64,000 nucleotides of DNA from Exiguobacterium sp. s48 (GTDB lineage: Bacteria > Bacillota > Bacilli > Exiguobacteriales > Exiguobacteriaceae). Below the pieces are notes generated by a model. The model was not told where the DNA came from, searched no databases, and saw only the letters and a list, made by a program, of their open reading frames with translations. The stretch is taken from the NCBI RefSeq assembly GCF_018617395.1, contig NZ_JACSKC010000001.1, forward strand, positions 1,302,001 through 1,366,000. The letters are read 5' to 3'. Shown piece after piece: positions 1 to 9,714 of the stretch. The stretch's first letter is position 1. Every line of letters begins with the position of its first letter. The translations under genes were made by a program, and so were the position numbers.

Positions 1-1902
<1,902 letters not shown>

Positions 1903-1914
1903 CGTACAGCCTCC

Positions 1915-2694
1915 TTACGCTTCTGTGTCTACTGTCATTCCGAGTTCTTGCTTCACCCAGTCGTAACCTTCTGCTTCGAGTCGCTGTGCGAGCTCTTTGC
2001 CACCAGACATGACGATTTTACCTTCCATCATGATGTGTACGAAGTCTGGTTCGATATAGTTGAGGAGACGTTGGTAGTGCGTGATAATCAAGCAGCCAAA
2101 CTCTTCTGAACGCATTTCGTTTACGCCTTTGGCAACGACTTTAAGGGCATCGATATCAAGACCTGAGTCGATTTCATCCAAGATGGCGATGTTCGGTTGA
2201 ATCATCATCATTTGAAGAATTTCGTTACGTTTCTTCTCACCGCCTGAGAATCCTTCGTTTAAATAACGGTGTGCCATTTCTGAAGGGATTTCGAGAAGTT
2301 CCATCTTCGCATCGAGTTCACGGATGAACTTCATGAGCGAGATTTCTTGACCTTCTTCACGACGTGCGTTGATTGCTGAACGCAAGAAGTCCGCGTTTGT
2401 CACGCCACTGATTTCAGCCGGGTATTGCATCGCAAGGAACATCCCTGCTTGTGCGCGCTCGTCGACTTCCATTTCGAGGACATCTTCGCCGTTTAATTCG
2501 ACGCTTCCCCCAGTGACCTCATAAAGTGGATGACCCATGAGTGCTGATGCGAGTGTTGATTTACCAGTCCCGTTCGGACCCATGATGGCATGAATTTCGC
2601 CACCTTTAATTTCTAGGTTAAGACCTTTGACAATCTCTTTTCCTTCGATTGAGACGCGGAGGTCATCAATTTTCATTTGTGGTACGTTAGACAT
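1915..2694 (-). CDS. sufC: Fe-S assembly ATPase SufC
   Basis: ABC-type ATPase of the SufBC2D complex, 259 aa from the chosen start. Visible motifs are Walker A GPNGTGKST, the signature FSGGEKKRNEIL and Walker B IAILDEIDSGLDID. SufC lacks membrane domains and energises cluster assembly on SufB/SufD in the cytosol. The start MSNVPQMKI is preferred because GGAAGGGG lies 8-9 nt upstream; an ATG 30 nt further up has no such site. First gene of the operon, with a promoter at 2754-2782 overlapped by a palindrome. Confidence 0.95.
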   Translation of the reverse strand: MSNVPQMKIDDLRVSIEGKEIVKGLNLEIKGGEIHAIMGPNGTGKSTLASALMGHPLYEVTGGSVELNGEDVLEMEVDERAQAGMFLAMQYPAEISGVTNADFLRSAINARREEGQEISLMKFIRELDAKMELLEIPSEMAHRYLNEGFSGGEKKRNEILQMMMIQPNIAILDEIDSGLDIDALKVVAKGVNEMRSEEFGCLIITHYQRLLNYIEPDFVHIMMEGKIVMSGGKELAQRLEAEGYDWVKQELGMTVDTEA

Positions 2695-2736
2695 TCGGAT
2701 ACCCCTTCCGTATTTTCTCGCCATAGTGAATGGCGT

Positions 2737-2782
2737 AGATTAGATATATTCTAATCTTAGACTAGTCATTTTTTTATTTCAA
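2737..2782 (-). promoter_or_regulatory. suf operon promoter with overlapping palindrome
   Basis: On the minus strand, -35 TTGAAA (2777-2782), a 17-nt spacer and -10 TAAGAT (2754-2759). A perfect dyad AGATTAG-N7-CTAATCT spans 2737-2757, from the -10 through the expected transcription start. A repressor bound here would block initiation. The binding protein cannot be told from sequence. Confidence 0.6.
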
Positions 2783-2800
2783 GCGACTCACCTTAGAATT

Positions 2801-2832
2801 CATTCTCAATAGAATGATAAAAGTTGAGAATG
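2801..2832 (-). repeat. Inverted repeat downstream of the MFS gene
   Basis: Perfect 9-bp arms CATTCTCAA and TTGAGAATG around a 14-nt loop. It lies between the MFS stop codon and the suf promoter. No T-run follows on the minus strand, so it is not a clear intrinsic terminator; it could be a weak terminator or a protein site. It resembles a Fur box only loosely. Confidence 0.35.
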
Positions 2833-2854
2833 CTAATAGTAGGAAATCAAGACA

Positions 2855-4069
2855 TTATCCGGCATTCTCTTCAATGATTGCGAGGACGGCTTTCCGCTCC
2901 CGTACGGCAGCCGCAAAGAAGAAGGCACCGCACCCCGTCAAAATTGCCAAACTTCCGAATACAGGAAGCGAAGACTGGCCGAATGTATCGAGTAATACAC
3001 CCCCGATAATCGGTCCGATTGTCTGTCCGAGTGACGTTAATCCCATCGCCCCGAAATACGTCCCCCGTAAATGTTCTGGCGCGAGTTCATCTGTCAAAAC
3101 GTCCGTCATCGTGAACATCAGTACTTCTCCGACCGTAAAGATGGCCATTGCGACAAAGAGTACCCACTCCACCGTCGCAAATCCGATGAGCAAAAGTCCA
3201 AATGACAACGTCGAAATGCCGAAGAAAAGTGACTTGATCGGGGAGACTCGAATCCCGAAACGCATGATCGGATATTGGACGACGAGGACCGTGATGGCGT
3301 TTGTCGTCAATAAATAGGCGAACAATCTCGAACCATCCTCAAGTCCGTCGCGTAACGCGATGAATTGCGGGAGCGTCGAATTGAACTGACTGTAGCCGAT
3401 AATCGCAAAGATCATCCCAATAATGACCGCCCGAAACGTCCGGTCGTCCCGCAGGACCCGAAACGTCTCCGTCAAGCGCGGGCGTACTTTGACCCCATCT
3501 CCTTCTTCAAACGGATACTTATAAAATAAGATGGATATAATGATTCCATATAATATGTAGACAGCCGTCACAACGAAGAACGCGGTCTTTACACCGGTGA
3601 GTGACAAAACGACCGCCAAGAGTGGACCGATAGCCGCGGCGATATTGATCATAAAGTAACGGACGTTATAGACGATGACCCGTTGGTCTGCCTGCGTCGT
3701 GTCACTGATGAGCGCACGTGAAGCCGGTTCTAAGAAAGACCGTGACATCCCCATCAATATCGATAGCATGTAAAACCAAAACAGTTCCGTCGCAAGCGCA
3801 AGTCCTGCGAAGGTGACGGCATTGAGCACGATCCCGATCAACATGAGCTGTTTCCGCCCATACCGGTCAGAGAGTGTTCCCCCGAAGAAACTCATGAACA
3901 GACCTGAAAGTGCCGTCACGGCAAAGATCGTTCCGATCACACTCGCTGAAAAGCCGAGCGTGGCCAGATAGATCGCAAAAAATGGCATGACAAAAAACGT
4001 CGCCAGTCGTGCAAAAAACGTCCCAAAAAGGACGCCCCACGTCAGTGGATGAATCTGTCTGAGCTTCAT
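2855..4069 (-). CDS. MFS transporter, drug-efflux type
   Basis: Inner-membrane major facilitator protein of 404 aa with about 12 hydrophobic segments. Motif A is seen after the second helix (GGTLSDRYGRKQLMLIG), with its conserved Asp and Arg-Lys. The short loops and length fit the 12-TM proton-driven multidrug efflux subfamily (MdtH/YttB-like). Substrate cannot be predicted. Start ATG at 4069 has AAGGGGGG upstream. It stands alone between suf and met operons. Confidence 0.8.
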   Translation of the reverse strand: MKLRQIHPLTWGVLFGTFFARLATFFVMPFFAIYLATLGFSASVIGTIFAVTALSGLFMSFFGGTLSDRYGRKQLMLIGIVLNAVTFAGLALATELFWFYMLSILMGMSRSFLEPASRALISDTTQADQRVIVYNVRYFMINIAAAIGPLLAVVLSLTGVKTAFFVVTAVYILYGIIISILFYKYPFEEGDGVKVRPRLTETFRVLRDDRTFRAVIIGMIFAIIGYSQFNSTLPQFIALRDGLEDGSRLFAYLLTTNAITVLVVQYPIMRFGIRVSPIKSLFFGISTLSFGLLLIGFATVEWVLFVAMAIFTVGEVLMFTMTDVLTDELAPEHLRGTYFGAMGLTSLGQTIGPIIGGVLLDTFGQSSLPVFGSLAILTGCGAFFFAAAVRERKAVLAIIEENAG

Positions 4070-4130
4070 CCAAATCCCCCCTTTTCTTTCATATATGTAG
4101 TGTACTTCTCTTTATGAAAGAACACTAGAC

Positions 4131-4162
4131 AAAAAAAGACCCAGGAGGAAGTCTCCAGGGTC
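4131..4162 (-). terminator. Terminator of metNPQ
   Basis: On the minus strand GACCCTGGAG and CTCCTGGGTC form a stem with a short loop, followed by seven T. It lies just after the metQ stop codon. Confidence 0.9.
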
Positions 4163-4170
4163 GAGATGAC

Positions 4171-5004
4171 TTATTGTTTGACCGGTACGACCGCACCTTT
4201 GTATTCATCCAAGATCCACTGTTGTGTCTCTTCAGACGTCAATACTTCGAGGAGTGCTTTGACGCGCTCGTCGTCTTCGTCCCCTTCACGTGTAACGATC
4301 AAGTTGACGTATGGTGAATCTTCTCCTTCGAGTGCAATCGCATCTTCAAGTGGGTTGAGACCTGCATCGATTGCATAGTTCGTGTTGATGAGGACCGCAT
4401 CACCTTCTCCGTTCTTGAATGCCGTCGGAAGAAGTGCTGCTTCCACATCTGTTTTGAACTTCAAGTCTTTCGGGTTGTCGACGATGTCAGCGACTGTCGC
4501 ATCGACTGTTTTACCTTCCGCAAGTGTGATGAGACCCTCTGATTGAAGCATCGTGAGGATGCGTCCGTGGTCAGCCACTGATGAGCTCATGATGATTTCT
4601 GCCCCTTTAGGAAGTTCGTCGAGCGATTTGTATTTTTGTGAGTAGACACCAATCGGCTCGATGTGCACGCCACCTGCTGATGCGAATTTGTAGTCCTTGT
4701 TCTCAGCCATTTGTGACTTGAGGTATGGCTCGTGTTGGAAGTAGTTCGCATCGAGTTCCCCGCTCGCAAGCGTTTTGTTCGGAAGCACATAGTCTTGGAA
4801 CTTCTTGATTTCAAGCTTGTATCCTTTTGCTTCATATTCTTCTTGTACGTGCTCTAAAATCTCAGCGTGCGGTACGTTTGACGCACCGACGATCAATGTT
4901 TTGTCATCGCCAGAACCTGTTTCTGCCTCTTCCCCGCCGCAAGCCGCGAGAACTGTGAATGCTGATAATGCCGTCAATCCGAGTACTGTTTTCCAAGTTT
5001 TCAT
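4171..5004 (-). CDS. metQ: Methionine ABC transporter substrate-binding lipoprotein MetQ
   Basis: Lipoprotein that binds D- or L-methionine outside the membrane and delivers it to MetNP. From the chosen start it has 277 aa, a signal peptide MKTWKTVLGLTALSAF and a lipobox LAAC followed by an acidic linker. The mature part has NLPA-family signatures (IVGASNVPHAEILE, NYFQHEPYL, NTNYAIDAGLNP). The start at 5004 is chosen for the GGAGGG 8 nt upstream; the longer reading MEGFI would begin inside that site. Third gene of the operon; 30 nt separate it from metP. Confidence 0.95.
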   Translation of the reverse strand: MKTWKTVLGLTALSAFTVLAACGGEEAETGSGDDKTLIVGASNVPHAEILEHVQEEYEAKGYKLEIKKFQDYVLPNKTLASGELDANYFQHEPYLKSQMAENKDYKFASAGGVHIEPIGVYSQKYKSLDELPKGAEIIMSSSVADHGRILTMLQSEGLITLAEGKTVDATVADIVDNPKDLKFKTDVEAALLPTAFKNGEGDAVLINTNYAIDAGLNPLEDAIALEGEDSPYVNLIVTREGDEDDERVKALLEVLTSEETQQWILDEYKGAVVPVKQ

Positions 5005-5034
5005 TATGAATCCCTCCAAATGGTATATGTGTAA

Positions 5035-5697
5035 TTATGCTGAACGTTTATCAATCTTCGTGACAAGTCGGTCACCGATAAATTGGATGACGAACACGAT
5101 GATCAAGATGAACACCGTCGCCACGAACGTGACGTCGTTTTGTGAACGTTGGAATCCTTCTAAGAAGGCCAAGTTCCCGAGTCCACCACCGCCGACAACT
5201 CCCGCCATCGCCGTATAACCGACGATTGCCACGATTGTCACCGTGAGTCCCGACACGATTGCCGGAAGAGCTTCCGGAATCAAGACTTTATAGATGATCT
5301 GCCATTTCGTCGCTCCCATTGACTCGGCCGCCTCGATGACCCCACGGTCGACTTCACGAAGCGCAAGTTCGACCATACGGGCGTAAAACGGTGCCGCTCC
5401 AATGATGAGCGCTGGAAGCGCCGCCGTCGAACCGAGCATCGTACCGAGTAGGAACAACGTAAATGGGATGAGTAAGATAATTAAAATGATGAACGGGATC
5501 GAACGGAACACGTTGACGACCGCGCTGACAAAAACGTAAATCGGACGATTCTTCAATAAAAGTGATTCGTTTGTAATATAGAGAATCAACCCTAAAGCGA
5601 GTCCGATCACAAACGTCGCCACACCTGCGACGAGCGTCATATAGAGTGTCTCCCAGGTCTGTTCCATCATGATTTGCCAGTCTACGTTAGGAAACAT
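5035..5697 (-). CDS. metP: Methionine ABC transporter permease MetP (MetI)
   Basis: Integral membrane permease, 220 aa, with about five transmembrane helices. The EAA loop that docks on the ATPase is seen at EAAESMGATKWQIIYKVLIPEALPA. It forms a homodimeric channel that pairs with MetN2. The ATG lies inside the end of metN (11-nt overlap), so expression is likely coupled. Confidence 0.95.
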   Translation of the reverse strand: MFPNVDWQIMMEQTWETLYMTLVAGVATFVIGLALGLILYITNESLLLKNRPIYVFVSAVVNVFRSIPFIILIILLIPFTLFLLGTMLGSTAALPALIIGAAPFYARMVELALREVDRGVIEAAESMGATKWQIIYKVLIPEALPAIVSGLTVTIVAIVGYTAMAGVVGGGGLGNLAFLEGFQRSQNDVTFVATVFILIIVFVIQFIGDRLVTKIDKRSA

Positions 5698-6715
5698 CGC
5701 TTTCCACCTCCACTTCTACGGATTGCGAACGAATCGACGTGATGGCACGTTCGATTTCACTTGCTTCCCCAATCAGTTGGATGAATAGCGTACCGAGCGC
5801 ACCTACCTGTGACTGGGTCACGTTTCCGCCGATGATGTTGAATCCGATGTCATGCGTTTTGAGGACGTCAGACAAAATTGGTTGTTCTGCCGTCTCGTTC
5901 AAGAATTTCAATTTGACGATTTGACCGCTCGGATACCGTTCTTTTAAGTGTTCGAACGTAAGCGACATGTCATCCACCGCTCCGATTTGTTTAACGAATT
6001 CTTTCGTGATCGGTTGTTCCGGATGTTGGAACACGTCAGAGACTTGACCCGTCTCGACGACTTTTCCGGCTTCCATCACGGCGACGCGGTGACAGATTTT
6101 TTGGATGACGTGCATCTCATGTGTGATGAGGACAATCGTCAATCCGAGCTTCTTATTGATGCTGACGAGCAGTTCGAGAATCGAATCCGTCGTCTTCGGG
6201 TCGAGCGCGCTTGTCGCTTCGTCACAGAGGAGAACCTCTGGATTCGTAGCGAGCGCGCGGGCAATCCCGACTCGCTGTTTTTGACCGCCCGATAATTGCG
6301 ATGGATAGCTATCCTCGCGACCAGCCAAGCCAACGAGCTCGACGAGTTCCTGGACGCGTCGTTTCCGCTCACTTGCCGGTACCCCGATCAGTTCGAGTGG
6401 GAAACTAATGTTTTCTGCGACCGTGCGCGACCACAGAAGGTTAAAGTGCTGGAAAACCATCGAGACGTTCTTGCGAACTCCTCGTAGTTCTTTCGGGCTA
6501 AGCTTCGTGAGCTCACTCCCGGCGACCTCGATTTCACCGCTTGACGGTGACTCGAGACGGTTGAGTAATCGGATGAGCGTCGATTTTCCCGCCCCCGAAT
6601 ATCCGATTATTCCAAAAATTTCACCGCGATCAATCGTTAGTGATACATCATCGACCGCCTGGACACGACCATTTTTCGTATCGAACCATTTGGCGACGTT
6701 TCGTAATTGAATCAA
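5687..6715 (-). CDS. metN: Methionine ABC transporter ATP-binding protein MetN
   Basis: ATPase of the methionine importer, 342 aa. Walker A is GYSGAGKSTL, signature LSGGQKQRVGIARAL, Walker B VLLCDEATSALDP. Residues from about 265 to the end form the NIL regulatory domain that binds methionine in this family. The start is a TTG at 6715 (MIQLRNVAKWF) with AGGAGG 8 nt upstream. A longer reading frame runs up into the riboswitch terminator and is not translated in this view. Expression is under the SAM-I riboswitch. Confidence 0.93.
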   Translation of the reverse strand: MIQLRNVAKWFDTKNGRVQAVDDVSLTIDRGEIFGIIGYSGAGKSTLIRLLNRLESPSSGEIEVAGSELTKLSPKELRGVRKNVSMVFQHFNLLWSRTVAENISFPLELIGVPASERKRRVQELVELVGLAGREDSYPSQLSGGQKQRVGIARALATNPEVLLCDEATSALDPKTTDSILELLVSINKKLGLTIVLITHEMHVIQKICHRVAVMEAGKVVETGQVSDVFQHPEQPITKEFVKQIGAVDDMSLTFEHLKERYPSGQIVKLKFLNETAEQPILSDVLKTHDIGFNIIGGNVTQSQVGALGTLFIQLIGEASEIERAITSIRSQSVEVEVESDVS

Positions 6716-6733
6716 TACCTTTCCCTCCTGACA

Positions 6734-6898
6734 ACAAAAAAGCGCGCACGTTTGAGCAAACGTGCGCACTTTATCGTACGGACAACGATTGCTCTCATCT
6801 GTCAAGGTTTCTCACCTTGCTGGAATTAGCACCATTTCGGATTGCTCCGCGGTTGCTGGGCGTCATAGGGCCAGTCCCTCAGCCTCTCTTGATAAGAG
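6734..6898 (-). promoter_or_regulatory. SAM-I riboswitch (S-box) with terminator
   Basis: The minus-strand leader of metN holds the S-box core, including AGAGGCTGAGGGACTGGCCC and GCCCAGCAACC. Helix P1 is CTCTTATC (6891-6898) pairing with GATGAGAG (6792-6799). Downstream, GTGCGCACGTTTG and CAAACGTGCGCGC (6742-6769) form a terminator ending in a T-run. When S-adenosylmethionine binds, the terminator forms and metNPQ is off; when SAM is low, transcription proceeds. Assignment from the conserved core is firm. Confidence 0.95.
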
Positions 6899-6920
6899 TG
6901 TTGTGTATTCGATTAGCTTT

Positions 6921-6949
6921 ATCATAGCGACAGCTTTTTCTGCTGTCAA
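6921..6949 (-). promoter_or_regulatory. metNPQ promoter
   Basis: Minus strand -35 TTGACA (6944-6949), 17-nt spacer, -10 TATGAT (6921-6926). It lies just upstream of the riboswitch aptamer and after the terminator at 6969-7011, so metNPQ and the upstream RNA are separate units. Confidence 0.85.
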
Positions 6950-6968
6950 ACCCTTTTTTCAAAAAAAT

Positions 6969-7011
6969 AAAAAAAGGTGCCGTCCGAGGACGACACAGAA
7001 CGTAGCACCTT
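6969..7011 (-). terminator. Terminator of the candidate RNA
   Basis: AAGGTGC (7005-7011) pairs with GCACCTT (6974-6980); an inner stem GTCGTCC/GGACGGC sits on top, with a 10-nt bulge on the 5' side. A run of seven T follows, then more T. Confidence 0.8.
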
Positions 7012-7272
7012 GAGTCACGGAAGGACAGCCCATAGATGTAAATCTTTTGCCCGTTCAAGATTTACATCCTTACATGGGGGAGATTCACCAATCATCACTC
7101 GATCTTGACTTGGACCGTGCGATTATACGGAACATCTATCTTCGCTTGATTTTTTTGGGGGACAATCGAAGGGAAGACTGACGTGTATTCGTATAAAGGT
7201 AGCAGCGGCTTCGCCAAAACGTCTTGATATCGGGAAAATCGCGTCCTATTTTGTGTTCAAGTAAGATGTTGT
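6969..7272 (-). ncRNA. Candidate free-standing structured RNA, about 300 nt, unknown
   Basis: No ORF of note is present, yet the stretch has its own sigma-A promoter (7277-7306) and ends in a terminator (6969-7011). Between them are a hairpin with 9-bp arms CTTCGATTG and CAAGCGAAG (7140-7171) whose loop holds a run of C, a perfect 12-bp hairpin GATGTAAATCTT/AAGATTTACATC (7035-7068) extended by CCCAT/ATGGG, and several unpaired C-rich stretches (TCCCCC, CTCCCCC). C-rich loops are the usual contact of Gram-positive regulatory RNAs with Shine-Dalgarno sites. The terminator has a 10-nt left bulge and a stretch vaguely like a T-box (AAGGTGCTACG), but the TGGN needed for tRNA pairing is absent. It matches no riboswitch, 6S, SRP or RNase P signature that I know. 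Function is not assigned. Confidence 0.6.
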
Positions 7273-7276
7273 AATG

Positions 7277-7306
7277 AATATACCATTCGTGAACTTTCTG
7301 TGTCAA
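7277..7306 (-). promoter_or_regulatory. Promoter of the candidate RNA
   Basis: Minus strand -35 TTGACA (7301-7306), 18-nt spacer, -10 TATATT (7277-7282). It lies between the yusE-like gene and the structured stretch and points away from yusE. Confidence 0.7.
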
Positions 7307-7347
7307 CTGATTATTTAAAATTTTCAGATTATTCTAATGTTCCTCTC

Positions 7348-7605
7348 TCACTTCACGAAAGAGAGGACGTGTTGCACGTTCTGAAAGGCATAAAGACGAT
7401 CCCGAACCTCGCCATTATCAAGCTTTAATAACGCTGGGACGCTCATCACTTGATAAGCTTCAAGTTCCTTTGGGATATAGTTCGCATCGCGCTTTTCAAT
7501 TTTAATTTCAGGGTCGACCGCTTCGACAACCGTCAACATTTTTTCTGCCACAGCGCATGTACCACACATCGGGGCGTATATATATAAGAATCCGTCTGTA
7601 ATCAT
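7348..7605 (-). CDS. yusE: Thioredoxin-like protein, YusE family
   Basis: Small cytosolic thioredoxin-fold protein, 85 aa from the chosen start (MITDGFLYIYAP). The active-site motif is CGTC in APMCGTCAVAEKM, and the cis-Pro is in SVPALL. It lacks the longer N-terminal strand of classic thioredoxin, as does B. subtilis YusE, which also neighbours the met importer. The start at 7605 is chosen because the promoter -10 (7625-7630) lies downstream of the longer candidate start, and AGAGGTGAGG precedes 7605. The physiological partner is unknown. Confidence 0.8.
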   Translation of the reverse strand: MITDGFLYIYAPMCGTCAVAEKMLTVVEAVDPEIKIEKRDANYIPKELEAYQVMSVPALLKLDNGEVRDRLYAFQNVQHVLSFVK

Positions 7606-7624
7606 TTTCCTCACCTCTCTTGTC

Positions 7625-7653
7625 ATTATAATCATCGATCGAGTCCCGTTCAA
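7625..7653 (-). promoter_or_regulatory. Promoter of yusE-like gene
   Basis: Minus strand -35 TTGAAC (7648-7653), 17-nt spacer, -10 TATAAT (7625-7630). It gives a very short leader before the start at 7605. Confidence 0.75.
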
Positions 7654-7696
7654 AAATCGTGCTCTCGTAAAATTTCAGAATTTTTCAATGATTCAC

Positions 7697-7725
7697 TTGA
7701 CTCTTTCTAGAGAGAGGAATAATAT
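7697..7725 (+). promoter_or_regulatory. Promoter of the PTS EIIC-like gene
   Basis: -35 TTGACT (7697-7702), 17-nt spacer, -10 TAATAT (7720-7725), about 60 nt before the start codon. It is divergent from the yusE promoter. Confidence 0.75.
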
Positions 7726-7782
7726 GGGTTCTAACTTTATCGCTTTTGTACATAACAGTAAAGAAGAAGGACAGGTGAATGA

Positions 7783-8841
7783 ATGATGACGGAACAAGCT
7801 ACAGGTACGATGAAACAGTTCACGATGAACGTCTTAAACGGTCTCAGCATGGCGATTCTGATTGCCCTCATCCCGAGCGCGTTGCTCGGCGAATTAACGA
7901 AAGCCATACTTCCGTATTTTCCTTCTCTTCAATTCATATTGGATGCGACGACGATTGCGATGCGACTCCTCCCGGCCATAATCGGTCTTGCAGTCGCCAT
8001 GCAGTTCGGACGATCGATTTTAGAGGCAGGAACGATTGCGATTGCAACGTATGTCGGTAGTGGCGCCGTTCGAATCGACGAAGGGGCGTTCGTGATGGCG
8101 GGCATCGGTGACGTGATCACAGCCGGTGTGACCGCTGCGATTGCTACGCTTCTTGTCATGAAGCTCGCTCCCCACTTGAAGACGTATACGGTCATAGTTA
8201 TGCCGATGACCATCATTGTCGTTGCAGGAGGCATCGGGGCCTTCTTGTTGACGTACATCTCACAGATCACGACGTATATCGGTCTACTCATCATGACGAT
8301 GACTGACCTTCAACCGGTGCTCATGGGGATCTTGATCGCCATGGCGTTCTCACTCATAATCGTCTCACCGATCTCGACTGTCGGGATTGCAACAGCCATC
8401 AGCTTGTCCGGTGTTGCGGCGGGTGCGGCGAACCTTGGCGTCGTCGCCGCTGGATTCGGTCTCGCCATCGCCGGATGGCAGGCGAACGCGACCGGCACAT
8501 CGATTGCCCATTTCCTCGGGTCTCCGAAAATTCAGATGGCGAATTTTGTCCGACGTCCCATCATGATGCTTCCTATTTTAGCGAATGCGGCGATTCTCGG
8601 TGCGCTCGCAGGAATCCTAAAAATTGAGGGAACGCCTATTAGCGCCGGGTTCGGAGTGTCAGGACTTATCGGTCCGGTGAACGCCCTTCATCTCATGCCA
8701 GGTGGATTCGCTCTCTTCAACGTCCTGCTCGTCATCGTCTTGTTCGGACTCATTCCGGTCGCACTCGGAATTTTCTTCTATCGTGTGTTTGAACGGGCGA
8801 CGCTCGTCCAATCGGATCATTACCGTCTCGATTTCGAGTAA
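7783..8841 (+). CDS. PTS EIIC-like membrane protein
   Basis: Very hydrophobic protein of 352 aa with about nine or ten membrane segments. Composition and motifs (NVLNGLSMAILIALIPSALLGEL near the N-terminus, GWQANATGTSIAHFLGSPKIQM in the second half) resemble the PTS_EIIC_2 family of stand-alone EIIC proteins. No IIA or IIB gene is nearby, so it either uses partners elsewhere or is not a true PTS carrier. Two adjacent ATG codons (7783, 7786) compete; the second has better spacing from AGGTG. Substrate unknown. Confidence 0.65.
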   Translation: MMTEQATGTMKQFTMNVLNGLSMAILIALIPSALLGELTKAILPYFPSLQFILDATTIAMRLLPAIIGLAVAMQFGRSILEAGTIAIATYVGSGAVRIDEGAFVMAGIGDVITAGVTAAIATLLVMKLAPHLKTYTVIVMPMTIIVVAGGIGAFLLTYISQITTYIGLLIMTMTDLQPVLMGILIAMAFSLIIVSPISTVGIATAISLSGVAAGAANLGVVAAGFGLAIAGWQANATGTSIAHFLGSPKIQMANFVRRPIMMLPILANAAILGALAGILKIEGTPISAGFGVSGLIGPVNALHLMPGGFALFNVLLVIVLFGLIPVALGIFFYRVFERATLVQSDHYRLDFE

Positions 8842-8848
8842 ACAAAAA

Positions 8849-8880
8849 AGCCGGCTTCTCCAATGGAGAGGCCGGTTTTA
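8849..8880. terminator. Bidirectional terminator
   Basis: Hairpin with CCGGC-CTCC and GGAG-GCCGG arms, A-run on the left and T-run on the right. It serves the convergent PTS-like gene and gcvH. Confidence 0.85.
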
Positions 8881-8881
8881 C

Positions 8882-9265
8882 TTATCCTTGAATCATCGCT
8901 TCGTATTCTTCTGCAGACATGAGTTTGTCGAGGTCCGACTCTTCCGTCAACTCGACTTCGATCATCCATGCGTTTTCAAACGGTGACTCGTTGACGAGTT
9001 CTGGAGAATCCGCGAGGTCCTCGTTCACTGCCGTGATGCGACCTGATACTGGTGCATACAACTCAGAGACCGTCTTCACTGATTCGACTGAACCGAATGG
9101 CTCGTCGAGCAAAATCGTACCATCGACTTCTGGGAGTTCGACAAACACGATATCCCCTAGTTCGCTTTGTGCGAAATCCGTGATGCCGATGCGGGCTTTC
9201 GTTCCGTTCACTTCTACCCACTCATGTTCTTTTGAATAACGTAAATTTGCTGGTACTTTGCTCAT
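8882..9265 (-). CDS. gcvH: Glycine cleavage system H protein
   Basis: Lipoyl-carrier protein of 127 aa. The lipoylated lysine is K64 in the motif [15 protein letters not shown]. It shuttles the aminomethyl group between glycine cleavage enzymes and, in Bacilli, is also the hub for lipoate transfer to other enzymes. No gcvT or gcvP is adjacent, as in Bacillus. A -10 TATAAT lies at 9304-9309; the RBS is GAGGGGGA. Confidence 0.97.
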   Translation of the reverse strand: MSKVPANLRYSKEHEWVEVNGTKARIGITDFAQSELGDIVFVELPEVDGTILLDEPFGSVESVKTVSELYAPVSGRITAVNEDLADSPELVNESPFENAWMIEVELTEESDLDKLMSAEEYEAMIQG

Positions 9266-9313
9266 CCTAACTTCCCCCTCAAATAAATTAGACTCACATC
9301 TGTATTATAGCAC

Positions 9314-9667
9314 TTAGCCCCAAACGTCCGTAAAGGACTTTTCTGAAAATCCGACGGTCGTTTTTTCGCCGTTTGTGACGATTGGTCGCTTCAAAAGCAT
9401 ACCATTGCTCACTAATAGCTCAAGTTGTTCGTCTTCTGATAGATTTGGTAGCTTGTCCTTGATCCCTTCGTTCCGATAGACTTGCCCGCTCGTGTTAAAG
9501 AACTTTTTGAGCGGTAGACCTGATTGTCTCCACAATTCCGCGAGTTCCTCTTTCGTCGGCGTCGATTCGACGATATGGACATATGTATACTCGATGCCTT
9601 GTTCCTTCAACCACTTTTCTGCTTTTTTACATGTACTGCATGGTGGATAGCCATATAGTGTCACCAT
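9314..9667 (-). CDS. yusI: ArsC/Spx-family protein, YusI-like
   Basis: Thioredoxin-fold protein of the ArsC/Spx/MgsR family, 117 aa. It has CSTCKKAEKWL near the N-terminus (CxxC, as in Spx) and the C-terminal LLKRPIV motif typical of the family. Bacillus yusI lies next to gcvH in the same way, so this is more likely YusI than Spx. True arsenate reductases have one N-terminal Cys; whether this is a redox enzyme or an RNA polymerase-binding regulator cannot be told. Confidence 0.85.
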   Translation of the reverse strand: MVTLYGYPPCSTCKKAEKWLKEQGIEYTYVHIVESTPTKEELAELWRQSGLPLKKFFNTSGQVYRNEGIKDKLPNLSEDEQLELLVSNGMLLKRPIVTNGEKTTVGFSEKSFTDVWG

Positions 9668-9714
9668 CTATTCATCACCTCTCTCTTCAATGTAGCATAT
9701 CTAGAGAATTCTAT

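Noticed and set aside
2801-2832. Fur box downstream of the MFS gene
   Set aside because: Sequence is only loosely like the Fur 7-1-7 motif and not in a promoter.
6969-7272. T-box leader for metN
   Set aside because: The stretch AAGGTGCTACG recalls a T-box, but the TGGN bulge is TGCT, no stem I with specifier loop was found, and a separate metN promoter and SAM-I riboswitch lie downstream.
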